From an uncultured Collinsella sp. (lineage in GTDB: Bacteria; Actinomycetota; Coriobacteriia; Coriobacteriales; Coriobacteriaceae): a DNA stretch of 64,000 nt. This document shows, in pieces, positions 1 to 9,364 of the stretch (the stretch's first letter is position 1; every line of letters starts with the position of its first letter). The position numbers and the translations under genes were made by a program. The stretch covers positions 33,874 to 97,873 of the forward strand of contig CAKTWK010000003.1 of NCBI GenBank assembly GCA_934630735.1, written 5' to 3'. The notes under the pieces are model-generated. The model saw nothing but the letters and a program-made list of their open reading frames with translations, was not told where the DNA came from and did not search any database.

Positions 1-87
1 ATTACGCGCACGCCGAGTAACGTGTTTATTCCGCCCACATTTGGATGTAGGCAAACTTAGCCGACGCCGCAATCGCGCGTCATGCGC

Positions 88-127
88 AGCCCCGGAAAGC
101 GATTCGCCCGCTTTCCGGGGCTTTTTG
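88..127 (+). terminator. Rho-independent terminator of an upstream gene
   Basis: A perfect 14-bp stem (88-101 with 109-122) with a 7-base loop is followed by a T-rich run. It must end a plus-strand gene lying mostly outside the window. Bases 1-60 contain short open frames on the plus strand, but none is long enough to identify. Confidence 0.8.
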
Positions 128-257
128 TTGTTGCGCGCATTCACGCACATATGCAAAACCTCTCTCACAGATAAAATCAGATTTCCAACCGACTGACAGC
201 CCTATGTGACCCCAATTTTGGGTACATTGTTGTCCCGATATCGAGCTTGGGGGATAT

Positions 258-1760
258 ATGAAAGATGAGACGATGGGCCAAGAGGATGCGGCCCAAGATG
301 CAGAAGCGTGTGCCGAGGCCCTGGAGAGCCTAGACCAGATCGCGCTGGCCGAGATTGCGTTTGACGATTCGAGCGTTGATGTGCAGGATGAGCCGGAAAT
401 CGAGGCGCAGCCCGATGATCAGGATGCAAAAGACGATGGCACCGCGCCCACCGAAGACGAAGCGGGGCACGAGGAATCCGAATGCGAGGCCGACGACCAG
501 CCCGAATCCGACACGAGCGAGGAAACCATCTTGCTCGACAGCTTGCCGGCCGAAGATTCGCTGACCCGCGAGCTTCCCGGCCTGGGCTCCGCTCCCGCCG
601 TGGACGAGACCATCGCCATGGGCGATATTCCCCTACCGTCCGTTCCCTCGGCACGCGAAGCCGAGGTTCGTCATCGTAAGATGTCGCCCAAGCGCCGCAA
701 CCTGATGGTTGCCGGCGTTGTGGCAGTCGCGCTCGTCGCCGGCGGCGCGGGCTATGCTGCCTGGAACGGATATCAGCAAGAGCAGGCTGCCGCTGTCGCC
801 GCCAGTGCGCACACGATGATGTCGGTGCAGATTGGCGTGCATGCCGCGGGCCTCGACTGCTCAACTGGCTCCAAGATTCCCGTACAGGTGAGCGGACAGG
901 ATTCCGACGGTTCTTCCGTGAGCGAAACGCTCTACGTTGACGAGCATGGTCGCGGCATTAAGCTGCTGCCCGGCGATTACACGCTCTCCATCGCCGCCTC
1001 CCCCATCGCGGCCGACGGCACCATCTACACCGTCCCGACCACCAAGGCGCAGGTTACGGTCAAGAGCGATGGGCAGGACCTGCGCGCTCAAGCCACCTTT
1101 AAACTTAAGGTACCTTCAGCCGACACAGTGACCGACGACCAGATCGATGCCGCCGCCAAGTATGCCGAGGAAGGCGGCGCGAGCTCTGCCGCCGCGGCAA
1201 AGATACTCCAGCAGGCGGCAATTACGCGCCGCGATGCCGCCGCCAACGCCGTGAGCGCAAGCGAGGCTCAGTCCGCCCGCGATGCCGACGCTCGGCACAA
1301 GGCGACGGATCTGTATCAACTCGATATTCCGGTTGAGTGGTACGGTAAGGTTGCTACCTGGCAAAACGGCAGCACGCTGTGCATCTATCTGGGCGATGAC
1401 ACCAATACGCCAATCGTGACGCTTGTCGCGGTGCGCGAGGGCGAGAGCTTTACGCCCGATGAGGGCGATACGGTTTTGGGTGCGGCCAATCTAGGCAACG
1501 GTTACACCGTCTACGTCAGCGGCCCCGTCTATCCGTACGTGGTGCCCCAGACCATCAACGGACGGACGCAGAATCCCGTGTCAACCTACCCCATGGACAC
1601 GGCCATTGAGCTTGTCGAGCTCACGACCGGCAACCGCTACACCTATAGCCAGATCAAGAACGTACTGGTCGGCAAAGACGGCAAGGCCGACGCTGCAACC
1701 AAACTCGAGACCGACTACCTCGCCCAGATTCTCCTGCCGAGCATCAAGGCCCAGGACTAG
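258..1760 (+). CDS. Membrane-anchored protein with acidic cytoplasmic N-terminus
   Basis: 500 residues, function unknown. The ATG follows a GGGGGA ribosome-binding site. Residues 1-135 are strongly acidic (Asp/Glu/Ala/Pro-rich, probably disordered). A basic stretch (RHRKMSPKRR) then leads into one hydrophobic helix at about 148-167, so the topology should be N-in/C-out. The roughly 330-residue outer part has a beta-rich section (about 190-285), an Ala-rich helical section that may be coiled coil (about 295-350), and a second globular section to the end. I see no catalytic motif, lipobox or sorting signal. It stands alone, with a terminator upstream and an inverted repeat downstream. The coding call is firm, but the function is not recognisable by eye. 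Confidence 0.85.
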   Translation: MKDETMGQEDAAQDAEACAEALESLDQIALAEIAFDDSSVDVQDEPEIEAQPDDQDAKDDGTAPTEDEAGHEESECEADDQPESDTSEETILLDSLPAEDSLTRELPGLGSAPAVDETIAMGDIPLPSVPSAREAEVRHRKMSPKRRNLMVAGVVAVALVAGGAGYAAWNGYQQEQAAAVAASAHTMMSVQIGVHAAGLDCSTGSKIPVQVSGQDSDGSSVSETLYVDEHGRGIKLLPGDYTLSIAASPIAADGTIYTVPTTKAQVTVKSDGQDLRAQATFKLKVPSADTVTDDQIDAAAKYAEEGGASSAAAAKILQQAAITRRDAAANAVSASEAQSARDADARHKATDLYQLDIPVEWYGKVATWQNGSTLCIYLGDDTNTPIVTLVAVREGESFTPDEGDTVLGAANLGNGYTVYVSGPVYPYVVPQTINGRTQNPVSTYPMDTAIELVELTTGNRYTYSQIKNVLVGKDGKADAATKLETDYLAQILLPSIKAQD

Positions 1761-1802
1761 CCGGCCCAAAGACAGCCGCCCAACACCCACACCCCTAACG
1801 CA

Positions 1803-1867
1803 GTTGCGGTGAAATAGGGACTGTTTTTGCTGGTCAAACCGCAAAACAGTCCCTATTTCACCGCAAC
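1803..1867. repeat. Inverted repeat, GTTGCGGTGAAATAG family, copy 1
   Basis: Arms of about 26 bp starting GTTGCGGTGAAATAGGGAC face each other across a short loop. The same outer arm recurs at 14888-14952 with altered inner bases matched on both arms. It lies between convergent genes (the 500-residue protein and the small minus-strand gene), so it may act as a bidirectional terminator or be a non-autonomous mobile palindrome. Confidence 0.8.
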
Positions 1868-1892
1868 TTATTGGTGGCCTTTTGGGTGGCAC

Positions 1893-2078
1893 TCAGCGCC
1901 AGGGGTCGGCTTCGAACATCGGCTCGCGCTCGGGGCGGCGATCGCTGTAGGGATCGTAGCCGTCGTCGTCCTCGTTCTCGGCACGGATGTAGGGGTCGCG
2001 CGGCTTGGGCGCCGGCTTGGGCGCAGACTTGGGTGCGGCATCGGTCGCCGGCGTATTCGTCTTGTTCTTGTCTATCAT
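1893..2078 (-). CDS. Small acidic/proline-rich protein, unknown function
   Basis: 61 residues starting MIDKNKTN. I chose this ATG because an AGGAG site lies 8 bases upstream; the ATG two codons earlier (2084) is only 2 bases from that site, and a much longer frame to 2150 would run into the clpB terminator. The protein is low complexity: an Ala-Pro-Lys repeat segment (SAPKPAPKP) followed by an acidic Asp-rich tail. It is probably disordered and cytosolic. It sits just downstream of clpB on the same strand but is separated from it by a strong terminator, so it is probably transcribed separately. No family recognised. Confidence 0.55.
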   Translation of the reverse strand: MIDKNKTNTPATDAAPKSAPKPAPKPRDPYIRAENEDDDGYDPYSDRRPEREPMFEADPWR

Positions 2079-2130
2079 CTGCATATCTCCTTGCCATGCA
2101 ATCGTGTTCAACACCATCGATTGTCGCACG

Positions 2131-2167
2131 AAAAAGGGCGGCGGACCCAATTGGATCCACCGCCCTT
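2131..2167 (-). terminator. Terminator of clpB
   Basis: On the minus strand, 50 bases past the clpB stop, a stem of about 13 bp (AAGGGCGGTGGATCC with its complement) with an AATT loop is followed by six T. This is a textbook intrinsic terminator. Confidence 0.85.
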
Positions 2168-2212
2168 GGCGTTTAGAGACGGCTGGCAGATTTTAAGGCA
2201 TGTCCCATAAAT

Positions 2213-4840
2213 CTACTCGGCGTCGGGGACCTCGTAGGTGGCCGCCGGCATGTTGTCGCACACGACGGTAAAGCCGCCGTCCTTGTCGGCATCGACCGTC
2301 ACCTGATCGCCCTCGCGCACCGTGCCGTCGATGATGGCGGCGGCGATGGCGTCCACGACCTCGCGCTGGACCAGGCGCTTGAGCGGACGGGCACCGAACA
2401 CGGGGTCCAGGCCACCCACGGCGAGCATCTGCTTGGCCGCCGGGGTGATGGCAAGCGTCATGCGCTCCTTGGCCAGGCGTGCGCGGACGTCGGCAAGCTG
2501 GATGTCGACGATCTTCTCGATCTGCGCCATGCCGAGCGGATGGAACACCACGATATCGTCGATACGGTTGAGGAACTCGGGGCGGAAGGTCTGAGCCATG
2601 GCGTTGTCGACCTGATGGCGCATTTCTTCCTCGTCCTTGCCGGACAGATCGGCGATGGCCTTGGAGCCCACGTTGGACGTCATGATGATAATCGTGTTCT
2701 TGAAGGACACCTGGCGACCCTGGCCATCGGTCAAACGGCCGTCATCAAGCACCTGCAGCAGCACGTTGAAGACATCCGGATGGGCCTTCTCCATCTCGTC
2801 GAGCAAAATCACCGAGTACGGACGACGGCGCACGGCCTCGGTGAGCTGGCCGCCCTCGTCGTAACCCACGTATCCCGGGGGCGCACCGATCAGACGTTGG
2901 ACGCTGAACTTCTCCATGTATTCGGACATGTCGATACGCACGAGCGCGCGCTCATCATCGAACAGGCACTCGGCAAGCGCCTTGGCGAGCTCGGTCTTGC
3001 CCACGCCGGTGGGGCCCAGGAAGAAGAAGCTGCCGATGGGCTTGTCCGGATCGGAGAGGCCCGCACGGCTGCGACGTACGGCCGCGGCCACAGCGGACAC
3101 GGCCTCGTCCTGGCCGATGACGCGCTTATGCAGCTCGCCCTCCAGGCCCTTGAGCTTGTCGAGCTCGCCCTGCATCATCTTGGACACGGGCACGCCGGTC
3201 CAGGCGCTCACGACCTCGGCGATCTCATCGGAGGTCACCTGCTCGTTGAGGCCATCGCCGTCCTGCTCCTTTTGTGCCTCGAGCGCAGCCTCGGACTCCT
3301 GAATCTGCTGCTGCAGGCCCGGAATCACGGAGAAGCGCAGCTCGGACGCACGACCCAGGTCGCCGTTACGCGTCGCGCGCTCCTCTTCGCTCTTGGCCTC
3401 GTCGAGCTGTCCCTTGAGCTCCTGCACGTGGTCGATGGCGTTCTTTTGGTTGAGCCAGCCGGCCTTTTGCACGTTGAGCTTTTCCTGGACCTCGGCAATC
3501 TCCTGGCGCAGAGCATCCAAACGCTCCTTGGAGGCATCGTCGGTCTCCTTCATGAGCGCCTGCTCCTCGATCTGCAGCTGGGTGAGCTGACGCGTGGTGG
3601 CGTCGATCTCGACCGGCATGCTGTCGAGCTCCATGCGCAGGCGGCTTGCGGCCTCATCGACCAGGTCGATGGCCTTGTCGGGCAGGAAGCGGTCAGCGAT
3701 GTAGCGATCGGAGAGGTCGGCGGCGGCCACGAGCGCGCTATCGGTGATATGCACGCCGTGGAAGATCTCGTACTTCTCCTTGAGGCCACGCAGGATCGAG
3801 ATGGTGTCCTCGACGGTAGGCTCGCTCACCATAACGGTCTGGAAACGACGGGCGAGCGCCGCGTCCTTCTCGATGTACTTACGGTACTCGTCGAGCGTGG
3901 TCGCGCCGATCGCATGCAGGTCGCCACGGGCGAGCGCAGGCTTGAGGATGTTGCCGGCGTCCATGGAGCCCTCGGTGGCACCCGCGCCCACGATGGTGTG
4001 GAGCTCATCGATGAACAGGATGACCTTACCTTCCGATTTTTGCACTTCCTTGAGCACGGCCTTCAAGCGGTCCTCGAACTCGCCGCGGTACTTGGCGCCG
4101 GCGACCAGCGCGCTCATGTCGAGCTCGATGAGGTCGCGGTCGCGCAGGGTGCTCGGCACGTCGCCGGCCACGATACGCTGGGCGATGCCCTCGACGATGG
4201 CCGTCTTGCCCACGCCCGGCTCACCGATGAGCACGGGGTTGTTCTTGGTGCGGCGGGACAGGACCTGAATAGTACGACGGATCTCGTCGGTACGGCCGAT
4301 GACCGGGTCGAGCTTGCCGGCGCGGGCCAGGTCGCAGATGTTGCGGCCATACTGCTCCAGCGCCTCAAACTGGGTCTTGTCCTCGGCAGACGTCACGCGG
4401 TCATCGCCACGCAGCTCCTCATAGACCTGCTCGATGCGCTCCTTGGTAACGCCGGCGTCGCGCAGTACACGACCAGCCTCGCCCTTGTCCTCGGCAAGCG
4501 CCATCAGCAGATGCTCGGTTACCACAAAGCTGTCGCCCATCTTGGTGGCCTTCTTCTCGGCCTTCTCGATGACGCGGACGAGCTCGTTGGACAGGCCCAT
4601 CTGCTGACCCTCACCCGAAACCTTGGGCGCGTGGTCGATGGCATCCTGCGTGGAGCGCGCGAGCTGAGCCGGGTCGGCACCGATGCGCTCGATGATCACG
4701 GAGATATTGCGCTCGCCGGCACCGAGCAGGGCAGACAGCAGGTGAATCGGCTCCACCGCGCCGGCCTGCGCATCGGCAGCCGTGCTCATGGCGGTCTGTA
4801 ACGCCTCGCGCGACGTCATTGCTAGCTTATCGATTCTCAT
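2213..4840 (-). CDS. clpB: ATP-dependent disaggregase ClpB
   Basis: 875 residues, the usual ClpB length. A Hsp100 hexamer that threads aggregated proteins through its pore together with DnaK/DnaJ/GrpE. Domains in order: double Clp N-domain (1-145); NBD1 with Walker A GEPGVGKT near residue 205 and Walker B (ILFIDELHT); the long coiled-coil M-domain (about 405-525) that docks DnaK and separates ClpB from ClpA/ClpC; NBD2 with GPTGVGKT near 607 and the pore loop GYVGYDEGG; then the C-terminal D2-small domain. The ATG follows AGAGAGGTG. The DnaK partners are encoded 5-9 kb away on the same strand, and the clpB leader carries the same inverted repeat as dnaK (4930-4956), which suggests joint heat-shock control by HspR. 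Confidence 0.98.
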   Translation of the reverse strand: MRIDKLAMTSREALQTAMSTAADAQAGAVEPIHLLSALLGAGERNISVIIERIGADPAQLARSTQDAIDHAPKVSGEGQQMGLSNELVRVIEKAEKKATKMGDSFVVTEHLLMALAEDKGEAGRVLRDAGVTKERIEQVYEELRGDDRVTSAEDKTQFEALEQYGRNICDLARAGKLDPVIGRTDEIRRTIQVLSRRTKNNPVLIGEPGVGKTAIVEGIAQRIVAGDVPSTLRDRDLIELDMSALVAGAKYRGEFEDRLKAVLKEVQKSEGKVILFIDELHTIVGAGATEGSMDAGNILKPALARGDLHAIGATTLDEYRKYIEKDAALARRFQTVMVSEPTVEDTISILRGLKEKYEIFHGVHITDSALVAAADLSDRYIADRFLPDKAIDLVDEAASRLRMELDSMPVEIDATTRQLTQLQIEEQALMKETDDASKERLDALRQEIAEVQEKLNVQKAGWLNQKNAIDHVQELKGQLDEAKSEEERATRNGDLGRASELRFSVIPGLQQQIQESEAALEAQKEQDGDGLNEQVTSDEIAEVVSAWTGVPVSKMMQGELDKLKGLEGELHKRVIGQDEAVSAVAAAVRRSRAGLSDPDKPIGSFFFLGPTGVGKTELAKALAECLFDDERALVRIDMSEYMEKFSVQRLIGAPPGYVGYDEGGQLTEAVRRRPYSVILLDEMEKAHPDVFNVLLQVLDDGRLTDGQGRQVSFKNTIIIMTSNVGSKAIADLSGKDEEEMRHQVDNAMAQTFRPEFLNRIDDIVVFHPLGMAQIEKIVDIQLADVRARLAKERMTLAITPAAKQMLAVGGLDPVFGARPLKRLVQREVVDAIAAAIIDGTVREGDQVTVDADKDGGFTVVCDNMPAATYEVPDAE

Positions 4841-4929
4841 GGAATCACCTCTCTTGGGGCGGCCGCCCTACGGGGCGGCTTCACGTTGTTCGAGAAGTAT
4901 TGTTGCCAGCTTTGTACGATCTTATACAC

Positions 4930-4956
4930 AAATCTAAGTCTCTATATATAAGATTT
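4930..4956 (-). promoter_or_regulatory. Candidate HspR operator at the clpB promoter
   Basis: An imperfect inverted repeat, AAATCTAAGT then (after a short spacer) ATATAAGATTT. The same 27-bp layout occurs upstream of dnaK at 14149-14175, with only the spacer and flanks changed. On the minus strand it abuts a TATAAG -10-like hexamer. It is not the classic HAIR sequence of Streptomyces, so assignment to HspR rests on gene content and on being shared by exactly the two expected targets. Confidence 0.6.
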
Positions 4957-4979
4957 TCTGAGTGCTCCCACGACATGCA

Positions 4980-5016
4980 AACCACCACAAAGGGGACAGG
5001 CACCTTTGTGGTGGTT
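4980..5016. repeat. ACCACCACAAAGG inverted repeat, copy 1
   Basis: Arms AACCACCACAAAGG and its complement enclose GGGACAGGCAC. This is one of five copies in the window (also 5785, 6653, 6853, 51321). It lies just past the stop codon of the following minus-strand gene. Confidence 0.85.
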
Positions 5017-5023
5017 GCAGCCT

Positions 5024-5695
5024 CTATTTACTTGCCGAGCCCGTGCTTCCCGATTCGGCGTTCCAGGGCATCTCATCCTCGAACAGCCATGTACGGGCAG
5101 ACCCACTATCGCGTGCAGTCTGCGGGTCGGGCAAGCAGGTCTGTTCATAGGCATCCTGAATGCACTGACCCATGAAATCGTTGAGCTCGGTCTGGTTGCC
5201 CTCCATGACATAGGCGACATCGCCGTCCAAGATGTAGATGCCCGGCCCCTCATTGCCCTCGTAGCCAGGATCGTACAAAACATCACATAACTTGGCGCCA
5301 TTCACGGTGTCCAACTCGATGGACGAGTGACATCCGCCAACCATGTCGTTCGCTTTTGCCCGATAGGACGCATATCCATACCAGCGCTTAAAGGTTTTGC
5401 CCCTGATCAGCTCGGACGCCCTGTCGATCAGACTAGAATCCGTGGTATAGCGCATAGCCCCAAGCTGAATATGTGGATAATTACTAATGCCCAGCGCAGC
5501 CGGTTGCTCATCAAAATCAACGGTAATGGTCTCAGGCTTGTCGTCGCCGGTCAGAAGTTCGACAGATTGAGTCACAGGCTTGACCACCGGCTCCGTCACC
5601 GCAGCAGGTAGAAACGCCATGCCGACAGCGCCCATGCCAACCACGGTGATCGCAAGCGCCAAGACAATCAATCCAATACGGGCAGAACGGCTCAC
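5024..5695 (-). CDS. Signal-anchored extracytoplasmic protein, unknown
   Basis: 223 residues from a GTG (MSRSARIGLIVL) preceded by GGGGTG. A GTG 13 codons upstream (5734) is possible but lacks a ribosome-binding site. One hydrophobic N-terminal helix (about 7-28) is followed by an extracytoplasmic part with four cysteines (GGCHSS, AKLCDV, GQCIQD, EQTCLP) that could form disulphides. No lipobox, catalytic motif or known domain is visible. The next gene (5930-6598, opposite strand) has a similar size and layout, but I could not align the two convincingly. Confidence 0.7.
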   Translation of the reverse strand: MSRSARIGLIVLALAITVVGMGAVGMAFLPAAVTEPVVKPVTQSVELLTGDDKPETITVDFDEQPAALGISNYPHIQLGAMRYTTDSSLIDRASELIRGKTFKRWYGYASYRAKANDMVGGCHSSIELDTVNGAKLCDVLYDPGYEGNEGPGIYILDGDVAYVMEGNQTELNDFMGQCIQDAYEQTCLPDPQTARDSGSARTWLFEDEMPWNAESGSTGSASK

Positions 5696-5784
5696 GGCAA
5701 AACACCCCACAATGCAAACCTTCGCCACCTGCACTAATGATACCGCCAGCTAACACTATTACCAAAAGAAGCCGCGCGCTCCTC

Positions 5785-5819
5785 ACCACCACAAAGGGGA
5801 CAGGCACCTTTGTGGTGGT
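5785..5819. repeat. ACCACCACAAAGG inverted repeat, copy 2
   Basis: A near-perfect palindrome with the same GGGACAGGCAC core as copy 1, followed by TTTCGAC, a flank shared with copies 3 and 4. It lies between the divergent small membrane-protein genes. Confidence 0.85.
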
Positions 5820-5929
5820 TTTCGACGCTAACGGTCGACCATCTCGCGCCATGAGATTAAACTTGAATTGTTCTCTGAACATATCCATTTCTGCCTATCC
5901 TCAACAGATCTTTGTCTCGAGGAGCGCAT

Positions 5930-6598
5930 ATGAAGCCGTCTCATTCCACCGGTCGCAACGTCATTACCATTTTCGCCATACCCATCGCGATGTTCTTCTT
6001 TATCGTCGTCACACCCTTTTCCCTCGGTATCGCCTCGCCCTTCGATTTATGCGGAATGGTCGACGCCGGCTCGCGTGCCACCTCGCTCTCCTTTATCTGC
6101 CGTGGTGTGTTCTACGAAGACGCAATTCCCACCGGGCTTTGGCGGTCAAAGCTGCCGCTGCTCGGTCAGGTCGATGGACGTTCTCCTTATTTCTGCCTTG
6201 AACCTCAGGCGATGAATTATTTGATCGACGATCAGCCCCTCGGCTCCATCACCCTCGCCTACGACTACGCACCAAACACCGATGAGCGCCACATGAACCA
6301 AGTCCTCGACAAGATGCTTGGACAGTGCGGGCTCACCGAGGAGGCCGGTCGAACCATCTATAGCAACCAGAAATTAAAGCGAACAGAACTCCGCCGTGTC
6401 GGAAAAATCAAAGGGCGAAACGGGGCCGCCTACTGGGATGCCTGGGCAACACGCGACAAGGGCGAATTCGGACACAGCACCTATACGGTCACCGTCTACA
6501 CCAAAGACGGAATTAAGGACAATGTTGACGATTTCGCGTCATCCAAACTCGGCATCCCCAAAACAACCAAGCCCGCCAGCCCAGATGAAATCCTGTAG
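5930..6598 (+). CDS. Membrane-anchored protein, unknown function
   Basis: 222 residues. The ATG at 5930 follows GAGGAG with good spacing; an upstream TTG in frame at 5912 is less likely. A single hydrophobic segment (about 12-38, IFAIPIAMFFFIVV) near the N-terminus is a signal anchor; the rest (about 185 residues) should be outside the cell and contains a few cysteines. No family recognised. It is transcribed alone, divergently from the 5024-5695 gene, and is followed by a dense block of inverted repeats. Confidence 0.75.
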   Translation: MKPSHSTGRNVITIFAIPIAMFFFIVVTPFSLGIASPFDLCGMVDAGSRATSLSFICRGVFYEDAIPTGLWRSKLPLLGQVDGRSPYFCLEPQAMNYLIDDQPLGSITLAYDYAPNTDERHMNQVLDKMLGQCGLTEEAGRTIYSNQKLKRTELRRVGKIKGRNGAAYWDAWATRDKGEFGHSTYTVTVYTKDGIKDNVDDFASSKLGIPKTTKPASPDEIL

Positions 6599-6652
6599 AG
6601 ACGCTCATTAGAATGTCGTTCAGCGAGCACGGCAGCATCGAGCTCGCCCCCC

Positions 6653-6687
6653 ACCACCACGAAAGGGACAGGCCCCTTTGTGGTGGT
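6653..6687. repeat. ACCACCACAAAGG inverted repeat, copy 3
   Basis: Same family with core GGGACAGGCCC and one arm substitution (ACCACCACGAAAGG). It ends in the shared TTTCGAC flank. Confidence 0.85.
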
Positions 6688-6709
6688 TTTCGACTCTGGC
6701 ACTCGACTG

Positions 6710-6764
6710 TCTCGATCTGTAACATCTAGCGGCCCTTTTCGATCTTAGATGTTACAGATTGAGA
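6710..6764. repeat. CTGTAACATCTA hairpin, first of a tandem pair
   Basis: 19-bp arms (TCTCGATCTGTAACATCTA) with one mismatch around a 17-base loop. The second member starts 25 bases later. Confidence 0.85.
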
Positions 6765-6788
6765 TGAAATGATCAGCGGTGATCGTTT

Positions 6789-6845
6789 GTCTCAATCTGT
6801 AACACCAAGCCCACTTTTAGCGGCCAAGATGTTACAGATTAAGAC
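6789..6845. repeat. CTGTAACATCTA hairpin, second of a tandem pair
   Basis: Arms starting GTCTCAATCTGTAACA pair with 6826-6845 with a few mismatches. It shares the arm sequence with 6710-6764 but not the loop. Confidence 0.8.
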
Positions 6846-6852
6846 GAATCGA

Positions 6853-6887
6853 GCCGCCACAAAGGTGCCTGTCCCCAATGTGGTGGT
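6853..6887. repeat. ACCACCACAAAGG inverted repeat, copy 4 (core inverted)
   Basis: The same palindromic arms, but the core reads GTGCCTGTCCCC, the reverse complement of copies 1-3. The element is therefore found in both orientations. Confidence 0.8.
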
Positions 6888-6981
6888 TTTCGACAAAAAG
6901 AAGCCGCCCCGATAACAGAAGCGGCATCAAGCAAGTCTATTTATTAGCGTCCCTCAAAACCCAACGAGAACGTCGCGGTAG

Positions 6982-7051
6982 CCCCGGACACACCTTTCCC
7001 TCGGGCGACCCTCGCGAAGCGCGTGAGCACGAGGGAAAGGTGTGTCCGGGG
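6982..7051 (-). terminator. Long palindrome after the hydratase gene
   Basis: A perfect 22-bp stem (6982-7003 with 7030-7051), GC-rich, starts 12 bases past the stop of the minus-strand hydratase gene. There is no T-run, so it may stabilise the 3' end or terminate weakly. Confidence 0.55.
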
Positions 7052-7063
7052 CGTACAGCAACG

Positions 7064-9364
7064 TTACTCGGCAGCGGCCTTGAACTTGTTGTAGTTGATC
7101 AGACAGCCGGCCTTGACGATGGCACGCTCCTCTGCCGTCATATCGGCAATATAGAGCTCAATCTGCTCGACCGCACCGTCGGCACGCACCACGTAGGCAG
7201 CGATGTTCTTCAGGTCGCCGTCGAGCGCGGCGCGGATACCCGGCACAAAGACGTAGTCGCCCACCTCAAAGTTGGGCTCGGCCTCCATCTGGAAGGGCAC
7301 CATGCCCCAGTTCATGACGTTGGAGCGATAGCGCTTGGTGGCGTACTCGTGGACGATGTTGGCCAGGCCGCCAATTACGCGCTGGCAGCTCGCGGCCTGC
7401 TCGCGGGCAGAACCGTCACCGGGCTTCTTGGCATAGAGCATGGAGCCGTACTCGGTCGCCTTGGCATCGGCCGCGACACCCACGCCGGCCAGTGCCTCGA
7501 ACACACCGGCAAGCTCGGCATCGAGTGCCGCCAGGTCGCCCGCGGCCTCGCCGGCCACGCGACGCTTCTCCACGGCGTCGACCTCCTTGGAGCGGCCCAC
7601 GTAGGCCGGATCGCGACGGCTCAGCGTAAACTCGGCCAGGCCCAGCGGGTTGGAGCGGAAGGAGCTCGTCTCGCCCGAAGGAATGAGCTCGTCGGTCGTG
7701 GTGACCGGGTCCATGATCTTGGAGCACACCTTGAGAAGGATGTCGTCGCCGAGGGGCTCCATCGCGGGCCACGGCTTGATGTTGGGGCCCTCGACCAGCT
7801 CATCGGCCGGCTCCGCCTTGCCAAAGCCCCAGTACACGCGCTTTTTGTACGGCGCGTCGTCAAAGGTGTACTCGCAGGCCTCGTCCCAGGTGTCCTCGGG
7901 CAGGTCGGTCGCCGGCGTCAGGACGCCGCCGTTGGCAGCCGTCGCCGCAATGGAGCGAGCGTCCATCAGGGCTACGGCGCTCAGCTGGCCATTGCCCGGC
8001 TTGGAACCCTCGCGGTTGGGGAAGTTGCGCGTAGTGTGGCGGATGGACAGGCCGTTGTTGGCAGGCGTGTCGCCGGCACCAAAGCACGGGCCGCAGAATG
8101 CCGTGCGCACAATCGCGCCGGCCTCCATAAGGTCGTAGATATAGCCACGACGCGTAAGTTCGAGCGCCACGGGCTGGCTCGTGGGATAGACCGACAGCGA
8201 GAACTCGCCGCAGCCGGTGTTGGCGCCCTTGAGCACGCGGGCAGCCTGAACCACGGAGTCGTAGTTGCCGCCCGAGCAGCCGGCGATGACACCCTGCTGC
8301 ACGTGCAGCTTGCCGTCGACGATCTTGTCGAGCAGGCTAAAGTGCGTCTTACCCTCGCCGATCTTGGCGGCCTCGAGCTCCACCTCGTGCAGGATGTCCT
8401 CGAGGTTCTCGTTGAGCTCGTCGATCTCAAAGCCGTTGGAAGGATGGAACGGCAGCGCGATCATGGGCTTGATGCCCGACAGATCGACCTCGACGCAGCC
8501 GTCGTAGTAGGCGACATCGGCGGGCTTGAGCTCGCGGTAGTCGTCGCCGCGGCCGTGCATGGTCAGGAATGCGTGCGTGTCCTCGTCAGTTGCCCAAATG
8601 GAGGAAAGGCAGGTGGTCTCGGTGGTCATGACGTCGACGCCGTTGCGGTAATCGGTCGTCATGCTCGCGATGCCGGGGCCCACAAACTCCATGACCTTGT
8701 TCTTGACGTAGCCCTTGGCAAAGACGGCGCGGATGATGGCAAGCGCAACGTCGTGCGGGCCGACGCCGGGTCGCGGAGCGCCCGTGAGGTAGATGGCAAC
8801 GACGCCGGGATAGGCGACATCGTAGGTGTCGCGCAGCAGTTGCTTTGCCAGCTCGCCGCCGCCCTCGCCCACGGCCATGGTGCCCAGAGCGCCGTAGCGG
8901 GTGTGCGAGTCGGAGCCTAGGATCATCTTGCCGCAGCCGGCGAAGTTCTCACGCATAAAGGAGTGGATGACGGCGATGTGCGGCGGAACGAAGATGCCGC
9001 CGTACTTCTTGGCCGCGGAAAGGCCAAAGACGTGGTCGTCCTCGTTGATGGTACCGCCCACGGCGCACAGCGAGTTATGGCAGTTGGTGAGCACGTAGGG
9101 CAGCGGGAACTGCTCCATGCCCGAGGCGCGCGCCGTCTGGATGATGCCGACAAAGGTGATGTCGTGGCTCGCCATGGCGTCGAAACGAATCTTGAGTGCC
9201 TCGGGATCTCCGGACGTATTGTGTGCCTGGAGGATCGAATACGCGATGGTGCCGCGCTTGGCATCCTCGGGCGCCTGCGTAATACCGCGCTCAGCAGCCT
9301 CGGCCGCAGGCACAACCTCGCTGCCACCGCGCAGGTAGATGCCGTCCTCGTACAGCTTAACCAT
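7064..9364 (-). CDS. Aconitase-family hydratase (YbhJ-like)
   Basis: 766 residues from the ATG at 9364, which follows GGGAGA; the longer frame to 9409 has no ribosome-binding site. It belongs to the aconitase/isopropylmalate-isomerase superfamily, cytosolic enzymes that isomerise or hydrate hydroxy-acids on a [4Fe-4S] cluster. Visible landmarks are the substrate-binding DSHTRYG, the cluster cysteine regions ([26 protein letters not shown]) and a C-terminal swivel domain (about 580-766). It resembles E. coli YbhJ, whose substrate is unsettled, more than AcnA/AcnB, so citrate/isocitrate is only a guess. It is monocistronic; a palindrome (9465-9482) about 100 bases upstream may be its operator. 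Confidence 0.85.
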   Translation of the reverse strand: MVKLYEDGIYLRGGSEVVPAAEAAERGITQAPEDAKRGTIAYSILQAHNTSGDPEALKIRFDAMASHDITFVGIIQTARASGMEQFPLPYVLTNCHNSLCAVGGTINEDDHVFGLSAAKKYGGIFVPPHIAVIHSFMRENFAGCGKMILGSDSHTRYGALGTMAVGEGGGELAKQLLRDTYDVAYPGVVAIYLTGAPRPGVGPHDVALAIIRAVFAKGYVKNKVMEFVGPGIASMTTDYRNGVDVMTTETTCLSSIWATDEDTHAFLTMHGRGDDYRELKPADVAYYDGCVEVDLSGIKPMIALPFHPSNGFEIDELNENLEDILHEVELEAAKIGEGKTHFSLLDKIVDGKLHVQQGVIAGCSGGNYDSVVQAARVLKGANTGCGEFSLSVYPTSQPVALELTRRGYIYDLMEAGAIVRTAFCGPCFGAGDTPANNGLSIRHTTRNFPNREGSKPGNGQLSAVALMDARSIAATAANGGVLTPATDLPEDTWDEACEYTFDDAPYKKRVYWGFGKAEPADELVEGPNIKPWPAMEPLGDDILLKVCSKIMDPVTTTDELIPSGETSSFRSNPLGLAEFTLSRRDPAYVGRSKEVDAVEKRRVAGEAAGDLAALDAELAGVFEALAGVGVAADAKATEYGSMLYAKKPGDGSAREQAASCQRVIGGLANIVHEYATKRYRSNVMNWGMVPFQMEAEPNFEVGDYVFVPGIRAALDGDLKNIAAYVVRADGAVEQIELYIADMTAEERAIVKAGCLINYNKFKAAAE

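Larger units (their letters stand above)
6599..7063. other. Repeat-dense intergenic block
   Basis: 465 bases between convergent genes with no credible gene. It contains two ACCACCAC repeats (6653, 6853), two tandem CTGTAACATCT hairpins (6710, 6789) and a long palindrome next to the hydratase stop (6982-7051). Confidence 0.8.

Noticed and set aside
1-60. Short frames at the left edge as the end of an upstream gene
   Set aside because: Two frames are open only briefly; no family signature, so only the terminator at 88-127 is reported.
2540-4801. 753-codon plus-strand open frame opposite clpB
   Set aside because: Antisense shadow of clpB caused by high GC; its translation is low complexity without domain motifs.
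6878-8920. 680-codon plus-strand open frame opposite the hydratase
   Set aside because: Shadow of the aconitase-family gene, no ribosome-binding site, no motifs.
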